64,000 nt of DNA from Aurantiacibacter gangjinensis (GTDB lineage Bacteria > Pseudomonadota > Alphaproteobacteria > Sphingomonadales > Sphingomonadaceae). A model generated the notes under the pieces. The model worked only from the letters and a program-made list of their open reading frames with translations, made no database searches and was not told where the DNA came from. The translations under genes were made by a program, and so were the position numbers. Shown here one piece after another: positions 52,638-62,449 of this stretch; the stretch's first letter is position 1, and the number at the start of each line of letters is the position of its first letter. Where the stretch lies: the NCBI RefSeq assembly GCF_001886695.1, contig NZ_CP018097.1, positions 1-64,000 of the forward strand, in the 5' to 3' direction.

Positions 52638-53462
52638 TCAGCCTTCGTCGGCGAACACCCAGTCAAGATAGGCAGCCAGCCTGATGCCCGATTGCGCGAG
52701 GCGATGCTCGACCGTCGGCATCCACCGCCAATGATAGTCATAGCGCAGGATCACGGGGATGTCGCGCGTACCGAAACCTGTTTCCCGGCCGTATTCCGGA
52801 TAGACCTGATCGCGCAGTTCGGCGCTTTCATCCATCCATGTCACCGGATCGGCATCCCACCAGGCGATGGTCTGCTCTGGCGTAATGCGTTGCTGCAGGC
52901 GTTCGGAATATTCAGTGAATGAGAGGTGCTGGCGCAGGATCATCCCCTCATCCCACACCCAGTGCAAATTGGTGCGCTCGTCGAACCAGTCTACGACCAC
53001 ATCGTTGCCGCCGCGATCCGTGCCGTTACCGACATGCAACGGCATGTGCAGGTCGGACACGAGGTGCACGACAAAGCGCAAGGCGCGCTGCTTGTCCTCG
53101 CGCGTGGCCGCATCGTCTCGCAACACCGCGGTGAAACGCTCCAGCGCGGTGGCGGCATCGCCCTCGGGCGGGTGCTCCAGCTGCTCCGCCGACACGCCAT
53201 CGGGCAGCGTTACGTAGTGGAACGGCCCTGCCTCTTCCTGCCAGAATGCCTCGGGATTGGATCGCTGCTCGTCCGGCCAGGTGCTGCCTTCGGGCAGGCC
53301 TTCATGGCCCATGATCGCCTCGATCTCGGCGCGGGTGCGCCCGTCGATATTCTCGGCGGCAATATCGGCGCTGACGCGGTGGCCGGTCGGCCCCCAGGCA
53401 GCGGCAGGCGTGGCAGAGACGAGGCTGGCAGCGGCAAACGAAAAAGCGATTTTGCGGATCAT
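52638..53462 (-). CDS. S1/P1-type nuclease
   Basis: The 274-residue protein has a signal peptide ending TPAAA and the mature N-terminal Trp of the family (WGPTGHRVSADIA), whose backbone and side groups ligate zinc. Further ligands include the His/Asp in LVSDLHMPLHVG and GNDVVVDW. S1/P1 nucleases cut single-stranded nucleic acid in the periplasm or outside. ATG 53462 is chosen over an upstream ATG. Upstream of amn by about 47 bp on the same strand. Confidence 0.93.
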   Translation of the reverse strand: MIRKIAFSFAAASLVSATPAAAWGPTGHRVSADIAAENIDGRTRAEIEAIMGHEGLPEGSTWPDEQRSNPEAFWQEEAGPFHYVTLPDGVSAEQLEHPPEGDAATALERFTAVLRDDAATREDKQRALRFVVHLVSDLHMPLHVGNGTDRGGNDVVVDWFDERTNLHWVWDEGMILRQHLSFTEYSERLQQRITPEQTIAWWDADPVTWMDESAELRDQVYPEYGRETGFGTRDIPVILRYDYHWRWMPTVEHRLAQSGIRLAAYLDWVFADEG

Positions 53463-53527
53463 GCAATATCCTGTGCGATGATGATATTGCAGGGCTATTA
53501 AACACAAAGCCCGCAGCTAAGCAATCG

Positions 53528-55528
53528 CTACTGCGCGTCCTCGGTCTCCGCACGAGAACCGGAATCTGCGATCACGCGCTCCCCAAGATTAAGCATACGC
53601 CCCAACTCTCTGGATCCCTCGACCGAGAGATGAGATGCGTCGCGATAGAAGAAGGTATCCCCGCGTGATACGGTACAAACCTGGGAGTCGCACAAGGCGT
53701 CACGTGTGCGAATTACATCGTGATGATCTTCAATCATATCAATCACATCGGTGACCTGACGGTCATAAGCGGCGCTCGCGACGCTGCTGATATTGCAAGT
53801 AGCGAGTTCCTCACCAAACCATGTAGCACGCGCAAGACAGCTGCCCATGTCACTACCATCGCGTGGCGGGGGCTCGATAAACACGGCTTTACGCCCTGTC
53901 GCCTCGATCACATCCATTGTCGCAATGATCTGTGAGGCAAGAATTTCTCTGTTAGGCGGAACTAAGCGATCATTTACATAGAAGCCTTGCTCAAAATAGG
54001 TTCTGAGCGGCGAAGCGAGCACCACTGTCCGTATCGATGGATAGCTTTCTATTGTCTCGAGGGCGCGATCGTTTCGCGCGACGCACATCTGCGCAAAGGT
54101 TTCGGTATAGGTCGGAGCCTGTAAGGGAGCGGTGGCTAGGATCGGACCGCAAACCTGTTGCGTGATCTGGATGATTGATTCGTTCGACGGAAGAGTTTCT
54201 ATCAGCGCGACCACGTTGTGCATGGCAAATGAGTCTCCCCATACTGCAACTGTAGGTTCGCCAGAAGTCCGGCACTGTGGATTGTCGGGCTGAAACTGTG
54301 AGCATACAGATGCCAGTCCATGATTTGGACGTAAGCGATCTGAAAGAAGCGCGGCAACCGTGGGATCGGCCGCTCTTTGCGGCAGTCCATGGGTAGCAAC
54401 CGCTAAACCTCCGAAGCCTATCAATGCAGCAGCGGAGATTATAGCGCCAGCGAAAATCTGCCTGCGAGAGAAGTGTAAATCACTGGAACTTGCTCGACGT
54501 CGAAAAGGCGCCTCGACATATCGCCATGATAGATAAGCCAGCATTAGGCTTACTAAAGAAAGAGTAAAGAAAAGCCATTCTGGCACGTCACCTGCTAACC
54601 TTATCCGTGCAAAAGCGAAGAGAGGTTGGTGCCAAAGGTAAAAGCTGTAGCTGACTAGTCCGATCAGCACCACAAATCGGATCGTCAACAGCCGCCACAC
54701 CCATGTGCCTTCGCGACAGAATATGATGATCAATGACGCTCCGACGGTCGGAATTAACGTCCAAACGCTGGGAAAGGGAGTAGTCTTAGTCATAAGGACT
54801 ATAGAACCAACGATCGCGCTCAGCCCTAAGAGACTTCCTAATTCGGCAAGCCGGTCGCCACACGTGATGGGTTTGGCACCGACAGTCAGATAGATAAATG
54901 CTCCAATTCCCAATTCGAACGCTCGAGTCGGCAATAAGTAGAACCCGGCGACAGGAGACGCCCAAGTCGCCCATTGCGCGAGCGCACAGCTAACCACGAT
55001 GCCAAAGAATATAACCCCCGCTGTCAATCGTCGTGAGGCTTTTCTCAAGAGGATCAAAAGCAACGGAAAAAATATGTAGAACTGTTCTTCCACCGCCAAT
55101 GTCCACGTATGTAGCATTGGCTTAAACTCCGCAGCATTACCGAAGTAGCTAGCCTCCTGCCAAAACAAAATATTTGAGACGAATAGATTGACGGCAATGA
55201 GACTGAGTCCAAAGTCAGCAAACTCTTCCGGCAACATCCATGCCCACGCAAAAGGCAGACATGCTATTGACACCAAGACGAGCGCTGGCACGATCCGACG
55301 AATTCGCCGCTCGTAAAAACGGACAAGTGAAAAGCGCCCGTCATTGATCTCTTCAGCCACAATGGAGGTTATGAGAAAGCCTGAGATGACGAAGAAGATA
55401 TCTACGCCAACGAAACCTCCAGAAAACCCTGGAACATGCGCGTGAAAGAGCACTACTGGCAATACCGCTAGCGCCCGCAGACCATCGATCTCTGGCCTAT
55501 ACTTCAGGTGAGCGTTCTGCGAACACAT
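53528..55528 (-). CDS. membrane acyltransferase (OatA/OafB-like) with SGNH domain
   Basis: A 666-residue protein: acyltransferase-3 membrane part of about 10 helices (RPEIDGLRALAVLPVVLFHAH, GGFVGVDIFFVISGFLIT, FYERRIRRIVPAL, HTWTLAVEEQFYIFFPLLL), then a periplasmic SGNH hydrolase with VAVWGDSFAMHN and DASHLSVEG. The arrangement matches O-acetylation enzymes of polysaccharides or peptidoglycan. Base composition is visibly lower in GC than its neighbours, suggesting transfer. The acceptor is not predictable. Confidence 0.92.
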   Translation of the reverse strand: MCSQNAHLKYRPEIDGLRALAVLPVVLFHAHVPGFSGGFVGVDIFFVISGFLITSIVAEEINDGRFSLVRFYERRIRRIVPALVLVSIACLPFAWAWMLPEEFADFGLSLIAVNLFVSNILFWQEASYFGNAAEFKPMLHTWTLAVEEQFYIFFPLLLILLRKASRRLTAGVIFFGIVVSCALAQWATWASPVAGFYLLPTRAFELGIGAFIYLTVGAKPITCGDRLAELGSLLGLSAIVGSIVLMTKTTPFPSVWTLIPTVGASLIIIFCREGTWVWRLLTIRFVVLIGLVSYSFYLWHQPLFAFARIRLAGDVPEWLFFTLSLVSLMLAYLSWRYVEAPFRRRASSSDLHFSRRQIFAGAIISAAALIGFGGLAVATHGLPQRAADPTVAALLSDRLRPNHGLASVCSQFQPDNPQCRTSGEPTVAVWGDSFAMHNVVALIETLPSNESIIQITQQVCGPILATAPLQAPTYTETFAQMCVARNDRALETIESYPSIRTVVLASPLRTYFEQGFYVNDRLVPPNREILASQIIATMDVIEATGRKAVFIEPPPRDGSDMGSCLARATWFGEELATCNISSVASAAYDRQVTDVIDMIEDHHDVIRTRDALCDSQVCTVSRGDTFFYRDASHLSVEGSRELGRMLNLGERVIADSGSRAETEDAQ

Positions 55529-55877
55529 CTAACCAAGTCTCCACTTGTAGATTTGTAAAAAAGCGATCTGCGCGGAAGTTGATAAAGCTCATTAGACGGC
55601 GTGAGGCCGCGGTTTAAGTTGGCCATTACGATTTCTATCGAGCCTGTCTGCACCGGGTAAGAGTTCGCTGTTCGAAAATCGTCCAAAACCTTTGTCGGAA
55701 TAGTCTGAGAACACAACCGTGATGCGTGATAATGCAGCACTGCGCGCAGTGGCATCGATTGCACTAAAGACCATTAGATTGAATGTCGAGGCTAGCGAAC
55801 GAACTAGTTGTCGGTGTCAATTCGGAAAGCTCACGTTCGCGACGACTTGTAAAGACAAGACATTTCAAGAGGCAATG
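55529..55877. other. low-GC gap without a supported gene
   Basis: About 350 bp between the acyltransferase and the reductase, AT-richer than the core. Short frames exist (for example a 60-codon minus frame at 55592-55774) but none shows a family motif, ribosome site or coupling. It may be the remnant of the edge of a transferred segment. Confidence 0.5.
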
Positions 55878-57101
55878 TCAGCGCACGCTCTCAACCGCGA
55901 AGGTCAGGCCGGAATGCGCCTGCAGGCGCTGCACCAGCTTGTCTCCCAATAATGTGGCAGGCGTCCAGAACCCGCCCGGTATCTCGTCCGGCACATCCTG
56001 AGCTAGGCAAGCAGCGGCTTGGGCCAGCATTTTCGCCGTCGAACCATAGCCCGGATCACGGTCGCCGGTGACACGGCAGCGCACCTCCTTGCCCGAGTCG
56101 GTAGTACCGATGAACAGCATGTCGAACATGCCATTGCGCTGCTCCTCAGGGCTCGGCCCTTCCCCCGGTTTCGGGAGAAACACGTTCTCCAGCAGCCAGC
56201 GCGTCGGCGGCACGGCCAGCCCGACCGTCAGCGCCCCCAGCCCCCATTTCGTCAGCCGCGCACAACGCTTGCCCCTGCCGCCCCGCCCCGTCGCCATAGC
56301 CTCCTCGTATTTGAAGGTGGTGCCATAGGCATTTCCGCTCAGCGCGTTGGAGCGATGGACGATGCGGGTATTGATCGCCGCCATGATGAACGGTGCGATC
56401 CAGCTATTCACCCGCTCGTCGAAAGAAAGGCCGACGCTGGGCTGGCGGACCGAAAAGTCATGGTCGGGCGGGCAAAGGCTGTAAGGGTTTTTCAGCTGGC
56501 GCTGCAGCTCCTTATTGCCCGACGCTTCCTTCACCATTTCGATCATGCTGGCGACCGTGCCCCCCGATGCCCCGCCCTTGGCGCGCATCACGCGCATGTC
56601 GATCCGCTCGCACGCTTCGCCATGACTGGCCTTGGCTTGGGATTGCAGGAAATGAACGCCGAGGTCTGAGGGGATGGAATCGAACCCGCAGCAATGCACG
56701 ATGCGCGCGCCCGTCTGCTTCGCCTTCGCCTCGTGCTGCCCAAGCATCTTGGCAATCCAGTGCGGTTCGCCGGTCAGGTCGCAATAATGCGTACCGCTCT
56801 CGGCACAGACCTTCACCAGCGTATCGCCGTAAAGCGCATATGGCCCGACCGTCGAGATGACGACCTTCGCCCGCGCGCACATGGCCGCAAGCGCCGCCTC
56901 GTCACGCGCATCCGCTACAATCATTTCGATATCGGACATCCCGATTTCGGCGGCGACATCCTCCATCTTCGATTTCGAGCGCGCAGCGATAGCCCAGCTA
57001 ACCGAGCCATCGGAAAACTGTTCATGCATGTAGCGCGCGACGATCTGGCCGACAAAGCTGGTCGCGCCGTACAAGACGATGTCGAATTTGGTGTCGGTCA
57101 T
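55878..57101 (-). CDS. saccharopine-dehydrogenase-like NAD(P) reductase
   Basis: The 407-residue protein begins TKFDIVLYGATSFVGQIVARYM, a Rossmann NAD(P) fold of the saccharopine-dehydrogenase-like/trans-acting enoyl reductase type. Middle conserved parts are KVVISTVGPYALYGDTLVKVC and GTHYCDLTGEPHWIAKML, with VHCCGFDSIPSDLGV. Known relatives act in lipid-type reductions, but the substrate is not assigned. ATG 57101 is preferred to the long frame. It is divergent from the GntR gene. Confidence 0.88.
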   Translation of the reverse strand: MTDTKFDIVLYGATSFVGQIVARYMHEQFSDGSVSWAIAARSKSKMEDVAAEIGMSDIEMIVADARDEAALAAMCARAKVVISTVGPYALYGDTLVKVCAESGTHYCDLTGEPHWIAKMLGQHEAKAKQTGARIVHCCGFDSIPSDLGVHFLQSQAKASHGEACERIDMRVMRAKGGASGGTVASMIEMVKEASGNKELQRQLKNPYSLCPPDHDFSVRQPSVGLSFDERVNSWIAPFIMAAINTRIVHRSNALSGNAYGTTFKYEEAMATGRGGRGKRCARLTKWGLGALTVGLAVPPTRWLLENVFLPKPGEGPSPEEQRNGMFDMLFIGTTDSGKEVRCRVTGDRDPGYGSTAKMLAQAAACLAQDVPDEIPGGFWTPATLLGDKLVQRLQAHSGLTFAVESVR

Positions 57102-57340
57102 TGGGCCTCGAGACGCATGTGTATATGGTAGGGCAAGGTTCGTCCGGGACGCTGCCCGATTAGAACGCCTGAGCAAAGGACAATCCTCAACGAGCGGTCA
57201 AATGCTTGACGTAAAGTCGTCGCGGCAATCCGATAGATGAAGTCCTATCGCAACGCCCATTTCCCGTCACGCGGCAAGGCAGCGTGGGAACGATGATCCT
57301 GCCGCTTGCAAATGCCGGTACGGAAGGGCTAATTTGCATC

Positions 57341-58105
57341 ATGAGCTCAAGCCCGTCACGAACCGGCACGCGTTTATACCAAACGCTCGCCGAAAAAATC
57401 TCGCGCATGATCATCTCCGGAAAGTTTCAACCCGGAGATCGTCTGCCCGCCGAGCGGGAATTGGCATCCATGTTCGAGGTGAGCCGGCCGACGGTGCGTG
57501 AAGCCATTATTGCGCTGGAGATCGAGGGACAGGTCGAGGTTCGCCTGGGATCGGGTGTTTATGTCATCAGCCGGACGCCAACGAATGAAGGCGTAGAGCA
57601 GGATATCGGCGCGTTCGAGCTTACTGAAGCCCGCTTGCTCATCGAGGGCGAGGCCGCCGCGCTTGCCGCGAGCAACATTACCGATGATGAAGTCGCTGAA
57701 CTCGAAAAGCTGGTCGACGAAATGGAAGCCGCTAACAAGTCCGGGGCCGGTGCGGGCGAAATGGTCGACGAGCGTTTCCACGCCTTTTTGGCAGGATGCA
57801 CGCACAACAGCGCCATGCAATCAGCCGTCCAACATCTCTGGACTGCGCGCAACAGGTCGCCCCAGTGCATTCTGGCGTTCGAAAAGTCTCGGACAAAAGG
57901 ACACAAGCCTGTAATCGACGAGCATCGCGCCATCGTAGAAGCCTTGCGGTCGAGGGATCCCGCAGCGGCCCGATCCGCCATGCGCGATCATCTTGGCCGG
58001 GTGCTGCAATATCTGCTCGACTCCACAGAAACTGAAGCAATCGAGGAAGCAAAGGCAAAAGCTGCGGCGCAGCGGGATCGCTATCGGATCAGCAATCGCC
58101 TTTAG
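57341..58105 (+). CDS. GntR/FadR-subfamily transcriptional regulator
   Basis: A 254-residue protein with an N-terminal winged helix-turn-helix (GDRLPAERELASMFEVSRPTVREAIIALE) and an FCD effector domain (TEARLLIEGEAAALAA, DERFHAFLAGCTHN, VIDEHRAIVEALRSRDPAAA). FadR-type FCD regulators often sense uronates or small acids; here it is adjacent to hexuronate genes on the opposite strand. ATG 57341 is preferred over ATG 57284. Confidence 0.91.
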   Translation: MSSSPSRTGTRLYQTLAEKISRMIISGKFQPGDRLPAERELASMFEVSRPTVREAIIALEIEGQVEVRLGSGVYVISRTPTNEGVEQDIGAFELTEARLLIEGEAAALAASNITDDEVAELEKLVDEMEAANKSGAGAGEMVDERFHAFLAGCTHNSAMQSAVQHLWTARNRSPQCILAFEKSRTKGHKPVIDEHRAIVEALRSRDPAAARSAMRDHLGRVLQYLLDSTETEAIEEAKAKAAAQRDRYRISNRL

Positions 58106-58120
58106 ACCGTCTGCGCATCG

Positions 58121-59341
58121 CTAGTTTGCGTCGGCGCGAATGCGCTCCTCGATCGGCGTCAGACCCAGACCGGGCGTATCGGGCACTTGCATGATTCCAT
58201 CGACCGGAAGCATCGTCTCCTCGAAATAGTCCCAGAGGCTGGCCAAGCGAACTCTGCCCGGATGTTCCTGCGTCCGGTTTGCCGTTTCCGCCCATGCCAC
58301 ATAATGCGTGTGCGCTGCCGAAAGCAGAGTGGGCCGCGCATTGTGGACCGAGATCGGCAGATCACGGACATACGCCATCGATGCCACCATAATCCCGGGC
58401 GTCAGACCAGAAAGTTTGGACACATCGGGATTCAGCAGGTCCGGTTTTGCTTGATCGATAAGGTCGCGAAAGGCGAAAGGCGTGTACTCGTGCTCACCAT
58501 TGGCGACCATGATATCGCATGCATCCGAAACCTCACGCGTGCTTGCATAGTGGTGCATCGCGCAGGGCTCTTCAAAGACCTCGACGCCCAATTCTTCGTA
58601 TAGCGCCCTGCCCACGATGATTGCCCTCGCAGCGCGATAACCGTTGTTGGCATCGACATAGAGCGGCACATCGTCGCCGATCGCCTGCCTGACGGCGCGC
58701 GCGGTAGGCATCGTCGGATCGTCTGCCGGGTCCACGCCCTCCTCCCGGATAGCCATGCGCACCTTGATGGCTCGGAAGCCCTCTTCCATCAATTCGACTG
58801 CGCGGCGGGCCGCATCGTCCGGGGTCATCAGGCGATCCTCGCCGAGACTCCTGCTGAAAGATCCGTAAACCGGGAAACTATCGCGGACCTTGCCGCCCAG
58901 AAGCGCCCAGACGGGCACACCCAGCAGCTTCCCGCGCAAATCCCACAGGGCGCAGTCGACCCCGGCCAGCGCTTGGCTCGCCAAGCCGCCGGGGCCCAGT
59001 TCATCGACTTCGTAATAGCCCTTTGCCCACAAGCCATAACCATTGAAAACGTCTTCGCCTTCGTAGAGCGGAGCTATTTCCCGGCGCACGACGTCGGCAA
59101 CCAGTCGACCGCCGGAATGTCCAGCCTCGCCCCACCCTGCGGTCCCATCGCTCGCCGTGACTTTCACGAAGATCGCCCTGCGCACGGCAAAGGCTTCGAC
59201 AGATGCGATCGTGATTTGACCGACATGGCCCGCCAGCTGCGCAAAAGCGGGCGCAGCGACGAGTCCCATGCCCGCGCCCAAACCCGCGGCGGCCGCCTTG
59301 AGCGCGCCACGGCGGTTGCAGGCCTTTGAGCTATTGCGCAT
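58121..59341 (-). CDS. mandelate racemase/muconate lactonizing (enolase superfamily) enzyme, Tat-exported
   Basis: The 406-residue protein starts with a twin-arginine signal (CNRRGALKAAAAGLGAG, cleavage near APAFA-Q), then an MR/MLE fold. Catalytic-type residues appear in IKVRMA, YVDANNGY, EEPC and ANGEHEY, with His in SVHNARPTLL, as in sugar acid dehydratases. Export by Tat puts the reaction in the periplasm, which is uncommon for this family. It is the last gene of the hexuronate operon, whose transporter stop it overlaps by 11 bp. Substrate unknown. Confidence 0.88.
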   Translation of the reverse strand: MRNSSKACNRRGALKAAAAGLGAGMGLVAAPAFAQLAGHVGQITIASVEAFAVRRAIFVKVTASDGTAGWGEAGHSGGRLVADVVRREIAPLYEGEDVFNGYGLWAKGYYEVDELGPGGLASQALAGVDCALWDLRGKLLGVPVWALLGGKVRDSFPVYGSFSRSLGEDRLMTPDDAARRAVELMEEGFRAIKVRMAIREEGVDPADDPTMPTARAVRQAIGDDVPLYVDANNGYRAARAIIVGRALYEELGVEVFEEPCAMHHYASTREVSDACDIMVANGEHEYTPFAFRDLIDQAKPDLLNPDVSKLSGLTPGIMVASMAYVRDLPISVHNARPTLLSAAHTHYVAWAETANRTQEHPGRVRLASLWDYFEETMLPVDGIMQVPDTPGLGLTPIEERIRADAN

Positions 59342-60698
59342 CGTATGATCCTTCGACGATTGCCCGATGTGTTTCACGGGTCAGCGGATAACCCCAGATA
59401 AGCCATCCCGATAGCAGCACGCCGGCGAGAGGGATAAGAGCCATGATAGCCTTCAATCCCCAAAGTGTGTCAGCTGTCTGCTCGACATTCGGCGTGTAAC
59501 CTATGGTGACGAGGAGAAAACCTAGCAGCGCACCATTGATCCCGAGCGCCAGCTGTTTTGCAAAAGATGCGATGCCGAAAACCTTTCCGTCGTGACGCTG
59601 CCCTGTCTTCCATGCGTTATATTCGACTGTGTCCGGCAACATTGCCCAGAACAGAACCTGATATGCGATATTCGCTGCCGATATCAGTGCGATCAGCAGA
59701 CTGGCCACGACCGGATCGCGCGATGTCGAGAAGAAGAATAGCAGGTAAGCGACGACGCTCACCACGTTGGCGACAAGCCATGTGGTGCGCTTGTCGATCT
59801 TTCGCGCGACCCCTGCCCAGAAGGGCGCAAACAGCAGATTGATGACAAGCGCAAATGGCACGATCCGCGGCACGAGGTCCGGCCGTTCCAGGTAGTAGGT
59901 GACGTAGTAAACTAGGCACTTGTTCGTCATGGTGAAAGCGAGGCTCGACACGATGATGCAGCCGAAAATGCGCACCAGCGGTCCGTTTGCGAACGCCATG
60001 CGCACGGTTGCGCGGAAATCTTCGACAGACGCGGCAACGGTGAAACCGGAAGGATTGGCATCGCGCAGCCTCTCCGGCTCGCTGGTATTCGCAAAGACGA
60101 TCCAGAAGAACGGCAGCGAAATAAGACCTGTCAGGCCTGCGGCCAGAACATAGGTTGTGGACTGGGTTTCCTCACCCAGCGATTGCACCAATTGCGGCAT
60201 GACAAAAGTGACGAACGCACCGCCGGAAAATGCAAAAAACATCCGCCAGCCGGCCATGCTGGAGCGCTCGCCGGAGTCTTGCGAAATGCGGGCTGAAAGA
60301 GAGCTGTAAGGTATGGACACCAGCGAATAGGCGGTGCGCAGAAAAATTTGGCTCAGAAGCGCATAAAGAAACAGGCCGCCCTGCTCCCAATCGGGTGTCA
60401 AAAAGGCGAGCATGAAGGCCACCACAAGCAGCGGTGACGCGAAGATGAGATAGGGGCGATAGCTGCCCCATCGCGTCCGCGTGCGGTCTGCGATGGCACC
60501 GATCACAGTATCGGCAAATCCGTCCCACAGGCTGGCGATCAGGAACACTGTACCTGCAAGCGCCGCATTCAGCCCGAGCACATCGGTATAGAAGGGCAGC
60601 AACAGAAGGTTGAGTGTTTGCCAGAATATGTTGAAACCGAAATCGCCGACCGCCCAGCCAAGCATTCCGCGACGCGCCAGGGGCCTGATCTCGCTCAT
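59331..60698 (-). CDS. GPH-family sugar:cation symporter
   Basis: A 455-residue, 12-helix GPH transporter with LGWAVGDFGFNIFWQTLNLLLLPF, DTVIGAIADRTRTRWGSYRPYLI and SLSARISQDSGERSSMAGWR, typical of the glycoside-pentoside-hexuronide group. In this context it is likely to import glucuronides or hexuronates. The ATG at 60698 overlaps the GH2 stop (ATGA). Confidence 0.92.
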   Translation of the reverse strand: MSEIRPLARRGMLGWAVGDFGFNIFWQTLNLLLLPFYTDVLGLNAALAGTVFLIASLWDGFADTVIGAIADRTRTRWGSYRPYLIFASPLLVVAFMLAFLTPDWEQGGLFLYALLSQIFLRTAYSLVSIPYSSLSARISQDSGERSSMAGWRMFFAFSGGAFVTFVMPQLVQSLGEETQSTTYVLAAGLTGLISLPFFWIVFANTSEPERLRDANPSGFTVAASVEDFRATVRMAFANGPLVRIFGCIIVSSLAFTMTNKCLVYYVTYYLERPDLVPRIVPFALVINLLFAPFWAGVARKIDKRTTWLVANVVSVVAYLLFFFSTSRDPVVASLLIALISAANIAYQVLFWAMLPDTVEYNAWKTGQRHDGKVFGIASFAKQLALGINGALLGFLLVTIGYTPNVEQTADTLWGLKAIMALIPLAGVLLSGWLIWGYPLTRETHRAIVEGSYDAQ

Positions 60699-62449
60699 TC
60701 GGCAGTGCTCCACAATCTGCGCAGCATCCACGCCGCCATTTTCGGTTCGCGCGTACGGGTGAAAACGCCCTTTAGATTATGCACAACGCGTCGACCGTGT
60801 TGTGCCGTGCGGAAATCTGCAAAATTCCAGACATGGCCACCGGCAACGGAAGGATGGTTTTCTATCGCTTTCCAGTAAGCGGAGATGAAATCCTGCTGAT
60901 ATTCTTCCGTGAAAAGCTGATCGTAACTTGCGTGTTGACCAGCCATCGCATCTGCACCGAATTCCAGCACGACAATCGGCTTTCCTTGAGCCGCGATTGC
61001 ATCGAAATCCTTATCCAAAGCATCGACAGCGGCGTCGAGGCGGCCCGGTATCGTGTACCAGCCGTGGTAGCGGTTGATTCCGAGAAAATCCGAATGAGCA
61101 AACGCCGGGTCGTCATTACCGGCATAGCCGACATTGGCATGGCACATCGGTCGGGTTGGATCGAGTGTACGCGCATGGGCGAAGAGATTCTGCCAATATG
61201 GCTCAGAGGACTGGCGATATTCGCGCTCTGCCAGGTAGCCGGGCTCATTGGCGAGCGACCACGCAATCACACAGGTGCGGTTCGCGTCGCGGCTGATGAG
61301 TTCGCCAACCGCGCGCTTGTGGTTGGCAAGCACCGCCTCGTCGACCAGCCGGAAATCGAGATTGATCGAAAAGACCTCGTCAATCACCAGGATGCCGAAT
61401 TCGTCCGCGAGGTCGAGAAACTCTTCGCTATACGGATAGTGCGAGGTCCTTACCGAGTTCGCGCCGATCCATTTCAGAAGATGAAAATCCTTCACCAATT
61501 GCGGCATGTTGACCGCCCGACCGTGCAGTGGGGACTCCTCATGCTTGCCAAAACCCTTCAAGACGATTGGCGCGCCATTGAAAAAGAGCGTCGTGCCTTC
61601 GACCTTAAAGCTGCGAAGGCCGATCCGCTGCTCGCACATATCCAGCACGGTTCCGTCGGGCGAGAGCAGTTCGAGCGACAAGCGGTAGAGATGCGGGTCT
61701 TCGGGAGACCAGAGGCGCGGCGATGCAGGGTCAAGCCGCATTTCAGCTTTTCCGGCATCCAACTTCGCTTCGCGTTCGGTGCTTGTGATGCCGTCCGACA
61801 AGGTCGCGCGAATATGTCCAGCACAGCCCGCATCGACGGAGAGGGTGACACCTGCAAGATCAGAAACTGCGCGCCATCCCGTGATTCCTCCGGCCGGTCG
61901 CTGCAGTAACAGGACGGGCCGGTTGAGGCCGCCGTAAGGGAAGAAATCGAAACGTACCGCCGGTAGGTATTCGTCCTTCGGTCGCCCCTCTTCGGCGTAT
62001 GTCGCGCTGGTGATGCCCTGCGTTGCCTCGTCCGATCTGAGCTGCGCGTCTACCCGCACGACAAGCCGAGCTGTCCGACCGTTCGCCAATTCTTTGGGAA
62101 TGGCGCATTCGAAAGGCAGCATAGGCGCGCTGCTCCGACCGACCGACACGCCATCCAGCCAGGCCTCGGCATAGTAATCGGCCGATCCGAAACGCAGAAC
62201 GAGCTCATTTCCTTTCGCCGGTTCGGGAAGGAAAACATCGGTCTGATACCAACCCGCGCCGCAGAAATTCATATATCCGGCCTCGGCAAGCTGCTCGTTC
62301 CAGCTTCCCGGTACCGCCACGTGAAAGGCCTCACTTTCGGCGATGCCCTTTTCCCAGTCGGGTCTCGTGCCCTCTTTTTCGAAAGCGACGCGCCAAAAGC
62401 CCGACAGATCCCGCGCACTGCGGAACGAATTGTTTTGCGGGCCGATCAA
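60695..62449 (-). CDS. GH2 beta-glucuronidase-like enzyme
   Basis: The 584-residue protein has a GH2 plan: N-terminal jelly-roll (FRSARDLSGFWRVAFEKEG, FCGAGWYQTDVFLP), a sandwich domain, and a barrel with FGKHEESPLHG, RTSHYPYSEEFLDLADE, acid/base WSLANEPGY and the nucleophile in VVLEFGADA. These match beta-glucuronidase. There is no signal peptide, so hydrolysis is cytoplasmic after uptake by the GPH carrier. The start is a TTG that overlaps the kinase stop in TTGA; the open frame upstream is antisense-like and rejected. Confidence 0.92.
   Translation of the reverse strand: MIGPQNNSFRSARDLSGFWRVAFEKEGTRPDWEKGIAESEAFHVAVPGSWNEQLAEAGYMNFCGAGWYQTDVFLPEPAKGNELVLRFGSADYYAEAWLDGVSVGRSSAPMLPFECAIPKELANGRTARLVVRVDAQLRSDEATQGITSATYAEEGRPKDEYLPAVRFDFFPYGGLNRPVLLLQRPAGGITGWRAVSDLAGVTLSVDAGCAGHIRATLSDGITSTEREAKLDAGKAEMRLDPASPRLWSPEDPHLYRLSLELLSPDGTVLDMCEQRIGLRSFKVEGTTLFFNGAPIVLKGFGKHEESPLHGRAVNMPQLVKDFHLLKWIGANSVRTSHYPYSEEFLDLADEFGILVIDEVFSINLDFRLVDEAVLANHKRAVGELISRDANRTCVIAWSLANEPGYLAEREYRQSSEPYWQNLFAHARTLDPTRPMCHANVGYAGNDDPAFAHSDFLGINRYHGWYTIPGRLDAAVDALDKDFDAIAAQGKPIVVLEFGADAMAGQHASYDQLFTEEYQQDFISAYWKAIENHPSVAGGHVWNFADFRTAQHGRRVVHNLKGVFTRTREPKMAAWMLRRLWSTAE

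Noticed and set aside
55592-55774. A 60-codon minus-strand frame in the low-GC gap
   Set aside because: No domain, no clear ribosome site and no coupling to a neighbour.
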